A DNA stretch of 64,000 nucleotides. Source: Oikopleura dioica. Lineage: Eukaryota; Chordata; Appendicularia; Copelata; Oikopleuridae. The stretch covers positions 9,432,501-9,496,500 of the forward strand of contig OU015568.1 of assembly GCA_907165135.1 (NCBI GenBank). Reading direction: 5' to 3'. Below, in pieces: positions 49,556-61,312 of this stretch. Made by a program: the position numbers and the translations under genes. How positions within the stretch are numbered: the stretch's first letter is position 1; every line of letters starts with the position of its first letter. Below the pieces are notes generated by a model. That model had not been told where the DNA came from. It was given only the letters and a program-made list of their open reading frames with translations, and searched no databases.

Positions 49556-51108
49556 CGCTATTTCTTGTTGAACTTTTCTCTCTTTCCGATTTTTAGCAGC
49601 TCATTCTGAAACTCTCTCTCAATTTCGCTCTCCCTAAAAATCTTCAAATTTATGACCCGGGAGCAAAAATACCGATCATAAATTTCAGATTTGATGAATA
49701 TTTCAAAATGCCATTTTCAATAATCATTAATCAATCCTCATCATTCAATCTCATAAAAATATTGTCTCAGAATAAGAATAGCAGCTCTATTTTGTAAACA
49801 AAAGTCTTTTGGAAAAATAATATACGTTTTTTTTTCACGATGAATTTTGATGCTAGCGCGATCTCTGGGAAATGAAGGTGTCTCTGGTGCTCCACATTCT
49901 GGCCCGCAGCGACCCCACTGAATGATCGATTCAGAATCGGCAGAAAAAAATTCCGCGTTCCATTATGAAAATGAAAATTGAAGAGTAAGACCCGCTAAGC
50001 ATTTACAGTAAGCTTATTAAAAAAAGAGAGAGAGCGCTGCGGTGAAATTTACACAACAGTGACGTTAGACCTATTTTGTGGCGATATATGAGAGTGTATC
50101 GAGGGAAATTGCCAGCGCTGCAAGAACATAAATGCAGAAAAAAGGTCGTTTAAAAGTTACGACTGTTAGTTTTCTTTGCTTAAATACTACCGCCGGGCTT
50201 TTTCTTTCTTGTTTTTCCGCCCTTGGCATTTGTAAATCACTGGAAATTGACTTGTATTAATAACTTTCAAGACAAGTGACTATTTAAAGCCCTTCTATTG
50301 TCAGGTTTCCAAATAAGATTTAACGAAGGTATCGAATTGAAGATTGAAATGCTGATTCATGAATTTTATGTCGCGCACCTGTAACAGTATCCTGTGAGAA
50401 ACACGCAGGAAAAATTCTCTCTGTTCTCAAATCATAAAACCTTTTCTCTCCAAAGATACCCGAAAAAGGGATGACTCCTAAAACTCGAGCCAACTATCCT
50501 CAAGTCGCCACCAACGTGTCAAAAAAGGGATTACACTGTTTCTCAATTCAGAGTGTGTCCGTCAAATGACTTTGTATCCCGCCAAGGGACCAGAAGGATG
50601 GCAAAAAATCTGCCATGGAATATATAAATTCCTCTCACATTCCACCGTGATGAAATCTAACGTTGGTACATGTCTCCTACCCGTGCATTTTCTACCATTT
50701 TCTTATCTACGTCCGCAGCTTTGGGAAAAATTATTACCGATAGTCCCTTTGCGGTTGAAACTCGAGTTAGATTTCGTTAAATACTTCCGGGCGAAAGTTT
50801 ATGTCAAACTGATGACATTGGCAAAACTTTGATGCTCAAAATTTGATCGCCAATTTAGAGAAGAGTTTCTACCGCTGAGAAATTGAAACACATCGGGGTT
50901 AGCATTAGCCATGAAATCGCATTAGTGATCGAAAGATTGAATCTCCTACTAAAGTGAGCAAATCAAAAAATTGCTTTGATTTTGAATGAGAAAAGCACAA
51001 AACTCGGATTGTTACGGAACTTTGAATTTATTAAATGAATGTTTCTTGCACGATAAATGAAACGATAAGTGGCTCATAAACAAATGTCTTTTGAAACACT
51101 TTTTAAAC
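49556..51108. other. Intergenic region upstream of the myosin gene
   Basis: No supported gene. The left part must contain the myosin promoter and the right end the 3' UTR of the RS-protein gene. A forward frame of 88 codons at 50566-50832 has no motif or splice context. Confidence 0.4.
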
Positions 51109-54100
51109 TTAGCGGGATCTTGACCTTGATCCTCTCCTCCTTGATCTGCGCGAGTACCGATCATATGACGGTGATCTTGAGCGGGACCGTGAGCGCGATC
51201 GGTATTTTCGTCTTCTACTAGTAGTTGTCCCTGTGTCCAGGGTGCTCGATTCGTCTCGTCAAATTCGTCCGATACGAGGACGAGATGAAACGAGAAAATT
51301 CGTCGTCAATTCGTCGTCCCGGTGCCCGAAAAATCCTCGTCCAAACTCGTCCTGACGATTTTTTTTTCACTTTCGTCCGACGAAAATTTCTCGTCCGCTC
51401 GGCTCACCGAAAATCTTTTCCGGTCTCGTTTTTTTTTCGTCAGCTCGTCCAACCGAGATTTTAGTATTAAACTGAGTAAAACGGGGCCCCGGAATCGCAA
51501 AAATAACATTGAAATAACTTTCGTTTCCCTTAATATATTTTTAAAATTCAACCTGCATGCTTCACTCATTTTGATGAGTGAAACATCCTCAATTTTCGCT
51601 TAGAATAAACCGAATTCCTGATAAAGCTCGTTTTGTGGGAGTATAGAGCCGAAAATAACTTTATTTTGAACTATCAGATTGACCGACCAACCGACTAATT
51701 TCATTTTTGAAATAGCTGGTCAGTGTTTTGTATCCAAACAAGACCGATCGACAGCCCGACCTGGTCGGAATAGTCAGTGCCGACCCTTGGTTGGACAAGC
51801 TGGACAAGTTTTTTTTTCGGTTTTCGGCAGGACGAACTAGACGAGTTTTTTTCGGTTTTCGGTTCGACGAGCTTGACGAGTTTTTTTTTCGTCCTCGTTT
51901 TCGTCCATTTTTCGTCCGTCCGGGGAGGATTTTTTCGTCCTCGTCCGTCATTCGTCCGGGAAAATTAAAAATTTTGGACGAATCGAGCACCCTGCCTGTG
52001 TCATAATGGTCGTCCAGTTTACTTTCCGTTTCTTTACGATATGACTCGTAGGAAAATGAACTTTCACTCTTGTATTCTCGACTGTCTCTGTCAATTATTT
52101 CAGGCGCTGCTGGAGGTTCAGGAGCACTGTAGTCGACTACTTTCGCCGGCCGACGAGATGCGCGAACTTCTGGTTCTGGCTCAGGTGGACGGTTTTGGGT
52201 CCAATGTAAAATGGGGATTTCAAAATTTATGAGAAATTTTTTTATCTTTTATTATATCTTATGACTTTTATGAAAACCCTATCTATAACCTTCTTCTCCT
52301 GCTTCGGAGGGATCGATCTTGCGAGTTCTGCTCTTTCATAAAGGCTTTTTTCTTCTTGAGTCAATCTGGGTCGATATTGCTTCTGATGAAAAGGAGGTCT
52401 TGGATGGTTGTATCTCGGATTATTGTGCCTTGGTGGGCGCTGATGCACCATTGGTGGTCGGGGATGTCGTAGTCTTGGTTGATGGTGTAAAACTGGTGGT
52501 GCATTTGGGGCGACAATTACTGGTGGAGGAACGGGCTTTTGAACAACTCTAACAGGAGGAATAGCACTTGGTAAACCTTCGGGCATCGGAACTGGTAATT
52601 GATAGTCGTCTGGCAGCCCGGATGGATTTTCCTGAAACACATAAATTTGAAAAGAAGAAGAGAAATGAACTACCGGATCCTCGGCATTCTCCGCCTGCGG
52701 TGGTTCTGCCTCTTTAGGAGGAACATTTTGTTGAACCTTCGAAAGAAGATCCTTCAAATTGTTCACGTCCAAATCCAACAAATTACACGTCGAGCTGGTC
52801 ACATCTGCTTGTATTGGCTTTCTCTTCCTGCTCGGCAGATCTGGAATGTCATCCATTCCTTGCAACTTCAGCGACCCGGGCTCCTTTGGAGGCTCATAAA
52901 CTGGTGGGCCGGTTTCGTCAGAAAGCCGTTTTGGTTCCACCATTTTTTGCTTACTGAAACAGCGAGGCATGCCGTAGCCAGCCGGTGGTCTTTCAAATGT
53001 TCTTCCTTTATGTGAGACAACATCTTCCCTAGCCAAATTAATCGTGCCTTTCTTAGACATAAAATGATGACGCTATAAATATAAGATCGCTTTACCTTCA
53101 TTAGATTCGCTGGAAAATCATCGCCTCCTTTCAAATCAAAGAATTTTGGCGGACTTGGAGGGCCTGGATCTCGACGATAAAGTTCGTCGCGGATCAGTTC
53201 TATTTTCTTCGCTTGATCCTCTTGGACTTTCATCAGTGTCTTGTCTTGCTCCTTCCATTGGTCGATGTAATTTTGAAAGAGCGTTTTATTCGGATGATTG
53301 GCGTGCTGATTCTTCCATTTTTCGCAGTCTTCTTTCCAGTCGAAGTACTCTTTCTTTGACTTCCTGAAAACATTGAGAGTTCAACAACAAAGAAATGACG
53401 AGAGAATTTACTCTTGGAGATTTTTCATTTCGTCCAGCTTCAAATTTAGGTCCTTATCCGTCAGTAATTTAAGATCATTCCAGTCAATGTTTTTCAATCT
53501 ATCGCTATCTGAAATCGTCGCATAGCCACCTAAGATAATTTCATGCCAAAATCATTTTAGTTTCGAGAAATACCAGCTTGCTTTTTTGGCATGTTAGCTT
53601 GGCGCTCCTGCTCGATCAGGCGCGCTTCTGCTTGAGCCTCTGCTCTCATGATTTCCCGGTGTCGGTCGAGTTCGATATTCCACATTCTTCTCTTTCAACG
53701 ACATTTTTCAATACCCCGATAAGGCCATTGTGAATATAAAAAAAGACCGGTTCCTGAGATTCTTCGCTCGATTTGCGAAAACTTACCAAACTGGCATATT
53801 TCCGCATTTTCTCACCTAGCGGGCCTTGGAGATGCCTGAGCTCCCACTCGACGAATTCTGGAATCGGCGGGGGTGGTGGTTCACTATTAATTTATTTTCT
53901 CAACAATTCAGTAAAACAGTTGTAAGACAGACCTAGGTGGTGCAAAACTAGGCTCTGGTGGAGGGGCTGGCTGATCTTTTCGGAAAGAAACTGGCCCTTG
54001 ATGCGGGTTGAAATCATATTTATTTTGCTGATTATTCTGATTGAAAGAATTGTTGGCATGATATGGTCCATAAAAGTGGTTGTTTGATTGGTGAAATGAT

Positions 54101-54940
54101 CCTCCGTGAGCATCCTCCTCTTGACTCTCTTTTCCTTGATACCAGCTAGCTTGAAAATTGGGATCCATTGCATTTCTCCCTCTTGGATTTCTCCCAGGCT
54201 CAGATGGATAACGATAGATGGTGTTTAGCTGTTGGGGTTGACGCGGCACCGATCCAAATCTTGGCCCCTGTCCCCGGCCCCTCAATTGAGGCATACCACC
54301 GGGCCGGGCCGGTCCTGGTGGACGAACTTTTTTAAGTCTCTGGAAATGTATCAAACAATCTCTTGTCTTTAGAAATCTTGATGTTCTCTTATTCTAATCG
54401 GTTTTTATATATCAATTGTTCTCAAAACTTTTCATTCAGTACTGTGCGGTGACATAACATTTGAGCAACTCCTGCAGTAGTTCATGTGAATTTCTCTGAG
54501 GAAGATAAATGTTTGAAAAGAACGCAAAAATGTTTGGAATTTCTTGATATGAATTGTATTGAATATGATTGTGAATTGAAATTTTGTGAAGTTGACCTTT
54601 GAAATTCTCTCGTAGACTCGTCCCTAAAACCGATCCTCGTATAAATAAAAATTCAGGAGAAGAACTTACCTAATCCACCGCTGCTCAAATTCGCATTCGG
54701 TCCTGGAGCTTCTGGCCTCGTCACTGGGCGCCCGCTGCCGCGAAAACTCATTCCAACATGATTTCGAGGATCGTCGCTCTTGCTCTTTTGCTGAAACTGA
54801 TTATTTTGATTCTCTCCGTATCCTCTTCGTCCTTGTCTTCCGTTATTACTATCAGGCCAAGGGCTTGCGCTCTGCGAGCCGCCTCGTCCAGGAGAACCTC
54901 TTCCTCTGTTTCCTCCGCGATTTCCACTGGGCCGCCACAT
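51109..54940 (-). CDS. Proline-rich nuclear protein with RS tail
   Basis: In-phase reverse exons are 53933-54339, 53788-53884, 53574-53691, 53412-53529, 53096-53363, 52674-53051, 52278-52631, 51996-52179 and 51109-51230. The start exon 54670-54940 (MWRPSGNRGGNRGRG) does not match the phase of the next one, so an exon in 54340-54669 is missing. Order: Gly/Arg/Gln-rich N-terminus, PPPPP block, coiled-coil-like Glu/Arg helices, a Trp-rich segment (KEYFDWKEDCEKWKNQ), long Pro/His-rich region and an Arg-Ser C-terminus. The architecture resembles splicing-associated proteins such as YLPM1, without a firm assignment. A transposon-derived intron splits the last two exons. Confidence 0.75.
51230..52002. 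mobile_element. hAT-like MITE acting as an intron in the RS-protein gene
   Basis: The element spans 51238-51994 (757 bp). Ends are CAGGGTGCTCGATTCGTC and its exact complement; CCTGTGTC is directly repeated at 51230-51237 and 51995-52002. Both halves are dense in CGTCC/GGACG and CTCGTC motifs. It interrupts the coding frame, and splicing from 51995 to 51231 with GC-AG borders restores it exactly. No transposase frame. Confidence 0.95.
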
Positions 54941-54956
54941 TGAAAAGTGTCCGATT

Positions 54957-54960
54957 TCTA
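54957..54960 (-). promoter_or_regulatory. Trans-splice-like acceptor before the RS-protein ATG
   Basis: A CACTTTAG acceptor ends 17 nt before the ATG at 54940 and about 215 nt after the AIG1-like stop. Confidence 0.4.
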
Positions 54961-55172
54961 AAGTGAAAACTTCATGAAACTTGTTCAGCTCAAATCAAAT
55001 TATTGAAATTGACGCAATTGGAGAGTAACTGGCAGAGTAAAATTGAAGAAATGTCGAGTTAGAAAAATAAAATTGTAAAATCTACATTGACATGAAGGAG
55101 ACTACCAAAATTGTAGAACTTGAACAGACTGATTCCATCTACACAAAATTGAAAATAGAAATAAGAATTGAT

Positions 55173-56010
55173 CTAATCTTCTTTGAGACTTCCTACTTCT
55201 TCGACTTCGAGTGGGAGGCCGTGCACTGCGTAGTCGATGATGTAGCCGATGCCAAGCATGATGAAATTAACTGTAGAGATGCCAAGCGCGAGCAACATTA
55301 GCTGCCACCAGCGAGACATTAAAAGAGGCGTCTGTGCCGAACCCTCGAATATTAAAATGCTCAATTGCCACCTAAACTGGTCAGAAATGAAAGCTTCAAA
55401 AACAACTTACAGAATGAAAAATCCTAAGGAGCCGAATGATCGTTTCATCGCTTTTCCAAAACCATCCGTGTCGTGTGGCGCGAAAAAACTTTCCACAAGG
55501 GCGAAGAAAGCGGGCAACGTATACATTGTGTGCCCGTACCAGCGGGGGAACCATCTCGATCCATTGACCCAGGAGATGTTGAAATTAACAAGGAGACAGA
55601 ACCAGACTGTTGTGCAGAATGTCAAAGAGCACGGCCGGGTCACATTTACGAACAACTTTCTATTGAAAAACGATTATTTTCAAAATCAATCGAGAAAATC
55701 TTACCCTGACACTTTACGCAATCTGGAGCCCGAGTTTGATCGCCAGAACTCGTCAATTATCAGCAGAATGAAATTGATTGTTGAAAGAACAACCAAGCAA
55801 TATGATCCTTTTCGAAAATCACCTCCATATCTTCAAACGTTAATAAGTTTTGAAGTTTCTTTCTGATATCGGTTTTCTTTAGTTGACTTACTTTTTGTAT
55901 GGATTTGGCTGGGGCGTGTATTCGTTCACTAATGATGTGTATCTCAAGGCTTTAATATATGCTAGAAGAACGCTTAATCTGAAGAGCGTACGGATTATTC
56001 GACCAAACAT
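55173..56010 (-). CDS. AIG1: AIG1/ADTRP-like membrane hydrolase
   Basis: Four reverse exons keep phase: 55892-56010, 55705-55830, 55411-55659 and 55173-55371; 230 residues, the usual family length. About six hydrophobic segments are visible. Family landmarks are the KKYGGDFRKGSYCLVVLSTINF block near residue 40, containing the candidate catalytic Thr, and WYGHTMYTLPAF near residue 125 with the candidate catalytic His. The family hydrolyses fatty-acid esters of hydroxy fatty acids. It sits between Listerin and the RS-protein gene on one strand: 107 nt after the Listerin stop, with an ATGTTCAG acceptor 6 nt before its ATG and an AATAAA in the spacer. Confidence 0.83.
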
Positions 56011-56117
56011 ACGATTCTGAACATTTTTTTTGCAAAAAAGTTTCCATTCCAAATTTCCTTTATTATTAAATATCCGTCACACAAACAGGAAATGGCAGAC
56101 AGAAACTCTTTTTACTT

Positions 56118-59100
56118 CTACTTTTGTGAAAAGATCATTGGCGATCTACAAAGTGGACAGGTACTATTGTTACTCGTGGAAAACCACTTGTAGAGACATT
56201 CTTTGTGGAACTTCTTGCCACACGTTCTGCACGGTAATCGCGGTAATTGTTGACCTAAAAGATTTGTTCTCTCGTTGTTTTGTTGTGAGCACTGGCTACC
56301 TTTTCCGTAAATAATACTGTAGCAAATGTAACATTCTTCGAGCCCGTCAAATCGCTTGTGAAGGTTTTGCGACCATTTTCTCAGACCAGACGCGAGACCA
56401 GCCCCTGTTGCCAGCGCTTGCTCAAGTTGAAAGAGCCACAATCGCCATTCGGAAGCGTTCACGCCCACTGACTTCAACCCTACCGTTTTATAGTAAAATA
56501 TTATTCAGTCTTTTCTTATACCTTGAATAGAAGGTTGAGAGAGCGGCCAATCAACCGGAAGCGTGATCATAATTTCGACTTCCAGATCATCCCTCGTGTA
56601 AGAAGCAGAAATACTCCTCGATTTCGAGTACGGAATGCACGTGATTCCGGAAATCACCTTTACAGACTTCAGTTCTCTCGCGACAAGAAGCTGGGAAAGA
56701 TTTTGCTGCGTGTAATCCTGAATGTGACGCTGTAAGCTTCTGTTTGTCAATCCTTTTTGCCAGAGACGGACGGCACCGGGGCAACGTTGGGCGATTTCGT
56801 TTACTCCCCATAAGGACCATTGTTGAGTATTGTACTCGCTGCATCCTGAAAATCGACAGTGTGAGGACTTGATAACTGTGAAAGTCGGAAACTCGCGAGA
56901 GTGTTCATTTTAATTACCTATCGCAGTTTCTCCTCCGATTCTCATCATTTCCTTGGGTTTAATATTCTCTTCCGGCAGCAGCGGCCAAATCTGATCCAAT
57001 AACCGGTAGCAATGCTCCGAGTCCAAGAAAAAGTGAACATGACTGGGCGATCCAGACACTTGAATAATTTCCAAGCAAATGGAAACCGCAAGGACGCTTG
57101 CTCTGACTGAATTAGAATCGGTTGCGCCGTCGATTTGAGAAATTATCTTGAGCGAGTTTTCAACGTAAACGCGGGGTGGCTCCGGTGACTTTTCTTTCTG
57201 TTCGTAAAGGGCGAGGATTTTAGGGATCAGGAGCTTCAAAAAGTGATAGCTAAAAAGGGCGTTATTTCACAAGAAAGAACTTTATACAAAATGGACTTAC
57301 CCGGTCAAAGCAATGAATAAATTATCATCGGTGATGAACTTGAAGGAATGATTGATCAAAGAATTAATCTCATCCGGCAAAACATCACTGTAGTCCACAC
57401 TCAGCTTCAGCGTCGGTTCAAAGTTTTGCAACTCATCAAGGCCAATTTTGGAGATACTGTCACTCAAAGATTGCATGATCGAATAAAGAACGACTTCGGG
57501 AAAATCATTTCTGCTTGAAACCAGTTTGAAAAAAATGGTGAGGATGCTTCCAGAAATCTGAGGGACAAAGAACTCTTTCCAGGTATCGAGCATGTCTGCC
57601 GGTAAGCTTGGGTCAGCAAGAGCGCCGGGAGAGTTGAAAAACTCGGTCAGCGTAGCCAAAACTCCTAGAACTTCTTTCATGAGGCAGAGTGCTTCTATTC
57701 CAAACGTGTCTTCCATTGAGCTGAGATTTTCCAACCAACTGGTAATGTTGCAAAGCACGAAATCCCACTGTTCATTTGTCAAATCACTTCGTGCGAATTT
57801 GACGGCCGCATTCAGCAGCATCGCTAAATTTCGTTGCTGCTCGAGTTTCCAGTTTTCGATTCCATTTTCAACGACTTGCGCTAGTACCCCAATTACTCTT
57901 GAGGGGTCGTCGGAGAGTCGGCCAATGACGGCGATGTTTTCTTCCACGGAATCCAGCTCCAGATTTTCTGCTGTTAGCACTTCAGAAACCCGAATATCGA
58001 GCTCATCTTCTGATGACCCAAAACATTCTCCATCGGTATTTTTGATAAATTTAGATGCTTCGGATTCAGCAGAGGATCTGGAAGAATTGATTTCGTAGAT
58101 GAAATAAGACAATATTTCTACAGAAGACTCGTTCGAGAGTCGAATGGCTTTGAAAGCGTCTAGTGAATGAACGGAGAAATTATTAAAAGGTTTGAGATAG
58201 TCCCTGACGAGCGATGAGATTTCCTTTGTAAGCTGTGTTGACTGGAGGGAAAGGATGGCAAGTCCCTTTTCGATGAGCAGGAGAAGCAGCAAGTCTTTCG
58301 CGCACAAGTCAAAATTCTCGTCTGGGCATTGATAAACGCGACCGAAGATCTTTGAAAGTGGTGCGATTTTGGTTGAAATATTGTTTTTCATGTTAAACGC
58401 TATCGTTAAATCGTCAAATACAGCTCTTAGGAATCCAAGTACGTTTTCGTCCACGGTGAATAGCTCCTCATTATCGTCTTCGTCAAGAGTTTGATGCGAC
58501 AAGAACTTTAGTTGTTCAAAAACCCTCATGCAGCATGCATAAGACATTGTTGAAACATCAGTGTGGAAGAACTTGAGAAGTTCGTAAACGAAGCACCTGA
58601 TGACGACTTCAAAGGTTTCTGGCAAGTTTGAATGCGCAGTGTTGATTAAATTTGATAATCCCGCTTCCTCGAAGTCCCAAGTGATCGAGATAACTCGGGC
58701 GAGATTGGAGCCGATTTGCGGTAAGACGGCGACGTTTTCCGCCCGAGGGTCGTAAAGCCGGATTTCTGTCAACATCACTATTTCATCGAGTTTCGAAACT
58801 TCGGATAGCGCAAGTTCTAGTTCTGAGTTGAGCTTGTCTTTCAAGTTTACGTGACTGTATTTCAAAATCGTACCACAGCACTTTTGCCAGACACTGCTCC
58901 TCGGTCTTTGGAATAGTTTCATTGTAAAACTTTCGGCAATCGACTGGCTGTTTTGATCATCAGTAGCTTTTGAAATTTCATCGAATAGAACTTTGAGCAG
59001 TGGCTCCAATGATTCCGGTTCTGCCGCCATTTCTTCGAGAATAGAAGCGCAGGACGAAGCGGATCCGCGAGCAAGATCAAGGAGTATGTTTGAGACTCCA

Positions 59101-61011
59101 TCGAAAATGCTGGTCTTTGGCTTTGAGAATCGAAATTGATGATTCTCAGGCTCTTCTACATCCGCTTCTTCGCCTTTTTCTGTCGCTACTTCTATGATTG
59201 TTTCTTTCGCTGTTTTCTCGGCTATTTTTCGGGATAAGTTGTACTTAGGAAGAAGCCACAAAGAGACCAACTCATGATTGCGCACTAGAATATCTTCTAG
59301 TTCTGTTTTCAATCCTTGGCAATTCTCTTCGCACTCTTCGGCGATTTCGTTGTACAGGAAGTTGTAGATTGCGTTTTTGAAATCTTTGGTAGCATTTTTC
59401 GCAAGTATAATGATAATTTCGAGCTGAAGCAAGGCAAATTCAGGCTCAAGTCGATCAGATTTTGAAACCAGTATTCCAACCAAATCGATCATTTCGCGTT
59501 GAAGTCTTGAGGTTTTCGAGTCTTCTGGAGTTGAATTTTCTGTTTCTGGATTTCTATTGAACGCTACTCCCCTTGGTCGATCACAATTTACCATGTGTTT
59601 GATGAGTTCAACGCATTTCTTTACCCGCGCTGCGTTCTTGTCGGATGGATTTTCTGCAAACTCAGAAATTGTAGATTGAAAGCAGCTCTCAACTGATTCT
59701 AGCAATGCGTTGAATAAGTCTTTCTGGCTGGCTTTCCACTGCGACATCAAGTTGTAAAGAGGCTTTGCCACTTCTACTGGAGCACAGGAACCGCCATTTA
59801 TGCATTCTACCAGAAGATCGCTAACGATTTCCGCCGAGTTCTCGATAATTTGATTCACTTGCGCGTACTGTAAACATTCCAGAAGAGCTGAAACAGCTGC
59901 TTTCAGATCGATCTTTGCTTCGATTTCTTTCATTCCTGTCAAATAGTTTCCAAAGAAATTTTCAAAGAAAGGGCCTCCAGTTAAATTTGACGGAATCGTT
60001 GCAATCAGTGGAAGCATGTGAGGATAAATGAGTGTTCCGCACCCAAAACCACCTCCTCGGAGAACTGTCCAAAGACCAGGGACGAATGCTTTCAGGAAGT
60101 TCACTGCTTCAAAAACACTCGAGTCGTTTTTGGATTTCTTGAGCAAAAGCAAAACTCCTGCCCAAAGTGGCCTCACGCAGTTCGGTTCATTTTCCGCCAG
60201 GCTCGAGAGAACTGATTTTGACCATTCACTGATATGCGTTGCGTCCTCTTCTTTTAGTTTTGCAACGGCTAGTTCGAAGAAACCGGATCTGATGCTCGCT
60301 TCTTTGTGGCGAGAAAGCTTCCAGAATGACTTGGAATCGAATAAATTTGAAATATCCAGCGGCGTCTTTCCAGTGTCGTTGTATCTTGCCAGGCATCGGA
60401 GACCTTGAGAAATAAGTCGATTTACTTCGAGCTCAGAATCTATTGATCCCTTTTCCGGTTTTTTGAGCACCATTTCTGAGCAGTAAATGACCAGTTCTGA
60501 TGAGATGTGCGAAACGACTTGTTTAATTTTATCTGGGAAGATCAGATCAAGACCTTTTGAGCAAGTCGTGGAAGAGATCGAGTACTCATCAGCCGTACCG
60601 TAGATAAGTGGCGGCATGATCGACTTCAAATAAGGAGCAGATTGCTTTCCAGAAAGTTGAAGAACGCGTAAAGTGACATTGTGCGCTTGGCTTCTAACTC
60701 TTGGCTCCGGATCTGAAACTGACTTCGAGTAGTAGCGAGGCCACGCTTTCAGCATCGCAGTTATCGTCCCAGACAAATCGCTTTCCTTATCCTCCAATAT
60801 CCCAAGAATCTCTTCAGAAGCCTTGATTCGCGTCGTTGCATCTTTTTTTCGAACTCTTTCTAAACGCAACTCTCAGCCGAGGATCAAGGTCTTGGTCGAG
60901 CTGTTCTTGTCCGAAGCCAGTAAAGAATCCAGCTTGATTTTGTTCATAATTCGCGCTAGAACTTGCTGCTTTGTACTTGCTTCGCTCGGCGGTTCCTTTC
61001 TGCCGACCCAT
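56118..61011 (-). CDS. LTN1: Listerin, ribosome-quality-control RING E3 ligase
   Basis: Reverse exons 57301-61011, 56918-57249, 56522-56845 and 56118-56479; about 1575 residues. The N-terminal NTD motif GFGQEQLDQDLDPRLRVAFRK and KKDATTRIKA match Listerin. A huge HEAT-like helical region fills the first exon, then the RWD-like region (YTRDDLEVEIMITLPVDWPLS) and a C-terminal RING: CYICYSII, then CRTCGKKFHKECLYKWF and CPLCR. The enzyme ubiquitinates stalled nascent chains on 60S ribosomes. Near 60842-60849 a run of seven A on the coding strand shifts the frame by one; six A would give a continuous Listerin sequence. This may be an assembly error or a real lesion. Confidence 0.92.
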
Positions 61012-61312
61012 TTGAACTGTCTAAAAAGAAATATATCTAGTGCTGCGATTTTGGAAGAGTCTTTCTTTCCAGTAGATTGATTACGTGGAACTAGGACATT
61101 ACTCTGATCCGGAGCGATTAATCTACACCTGAGTAGTTACGGCACCTGTTGTAAAAAGAGGTTCGAACCTTCGTGTTGCACTTCAAGCGTGACCGTCTAT
61201 CAGATATAAGCTGGAACGAGGCAGCCAGAAATCAGAATCAAACTCGAAACAGTTTCAAAAACAAAACAAAAAAAGTTTTAATTCCTTTTTTGAATTCCAA
61301 AAGAACACAAAA
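61012..61312. promoter_or_regulatory. Bidirectional interval with TATA-like box for the Met-rich gene
   Basis: TATAAG at 61205-61210 lies about 105 nt before the forward ATG at 61313. The Listerin gene starts on the other strand at 61011. No exon was seen in between. Confidence 0.4.

Noticed and set aside
50566-50832. 88-codon forward frame upstream of the RS-protein 3' end
   Set aside because: No recognisable motif and no exon structure.
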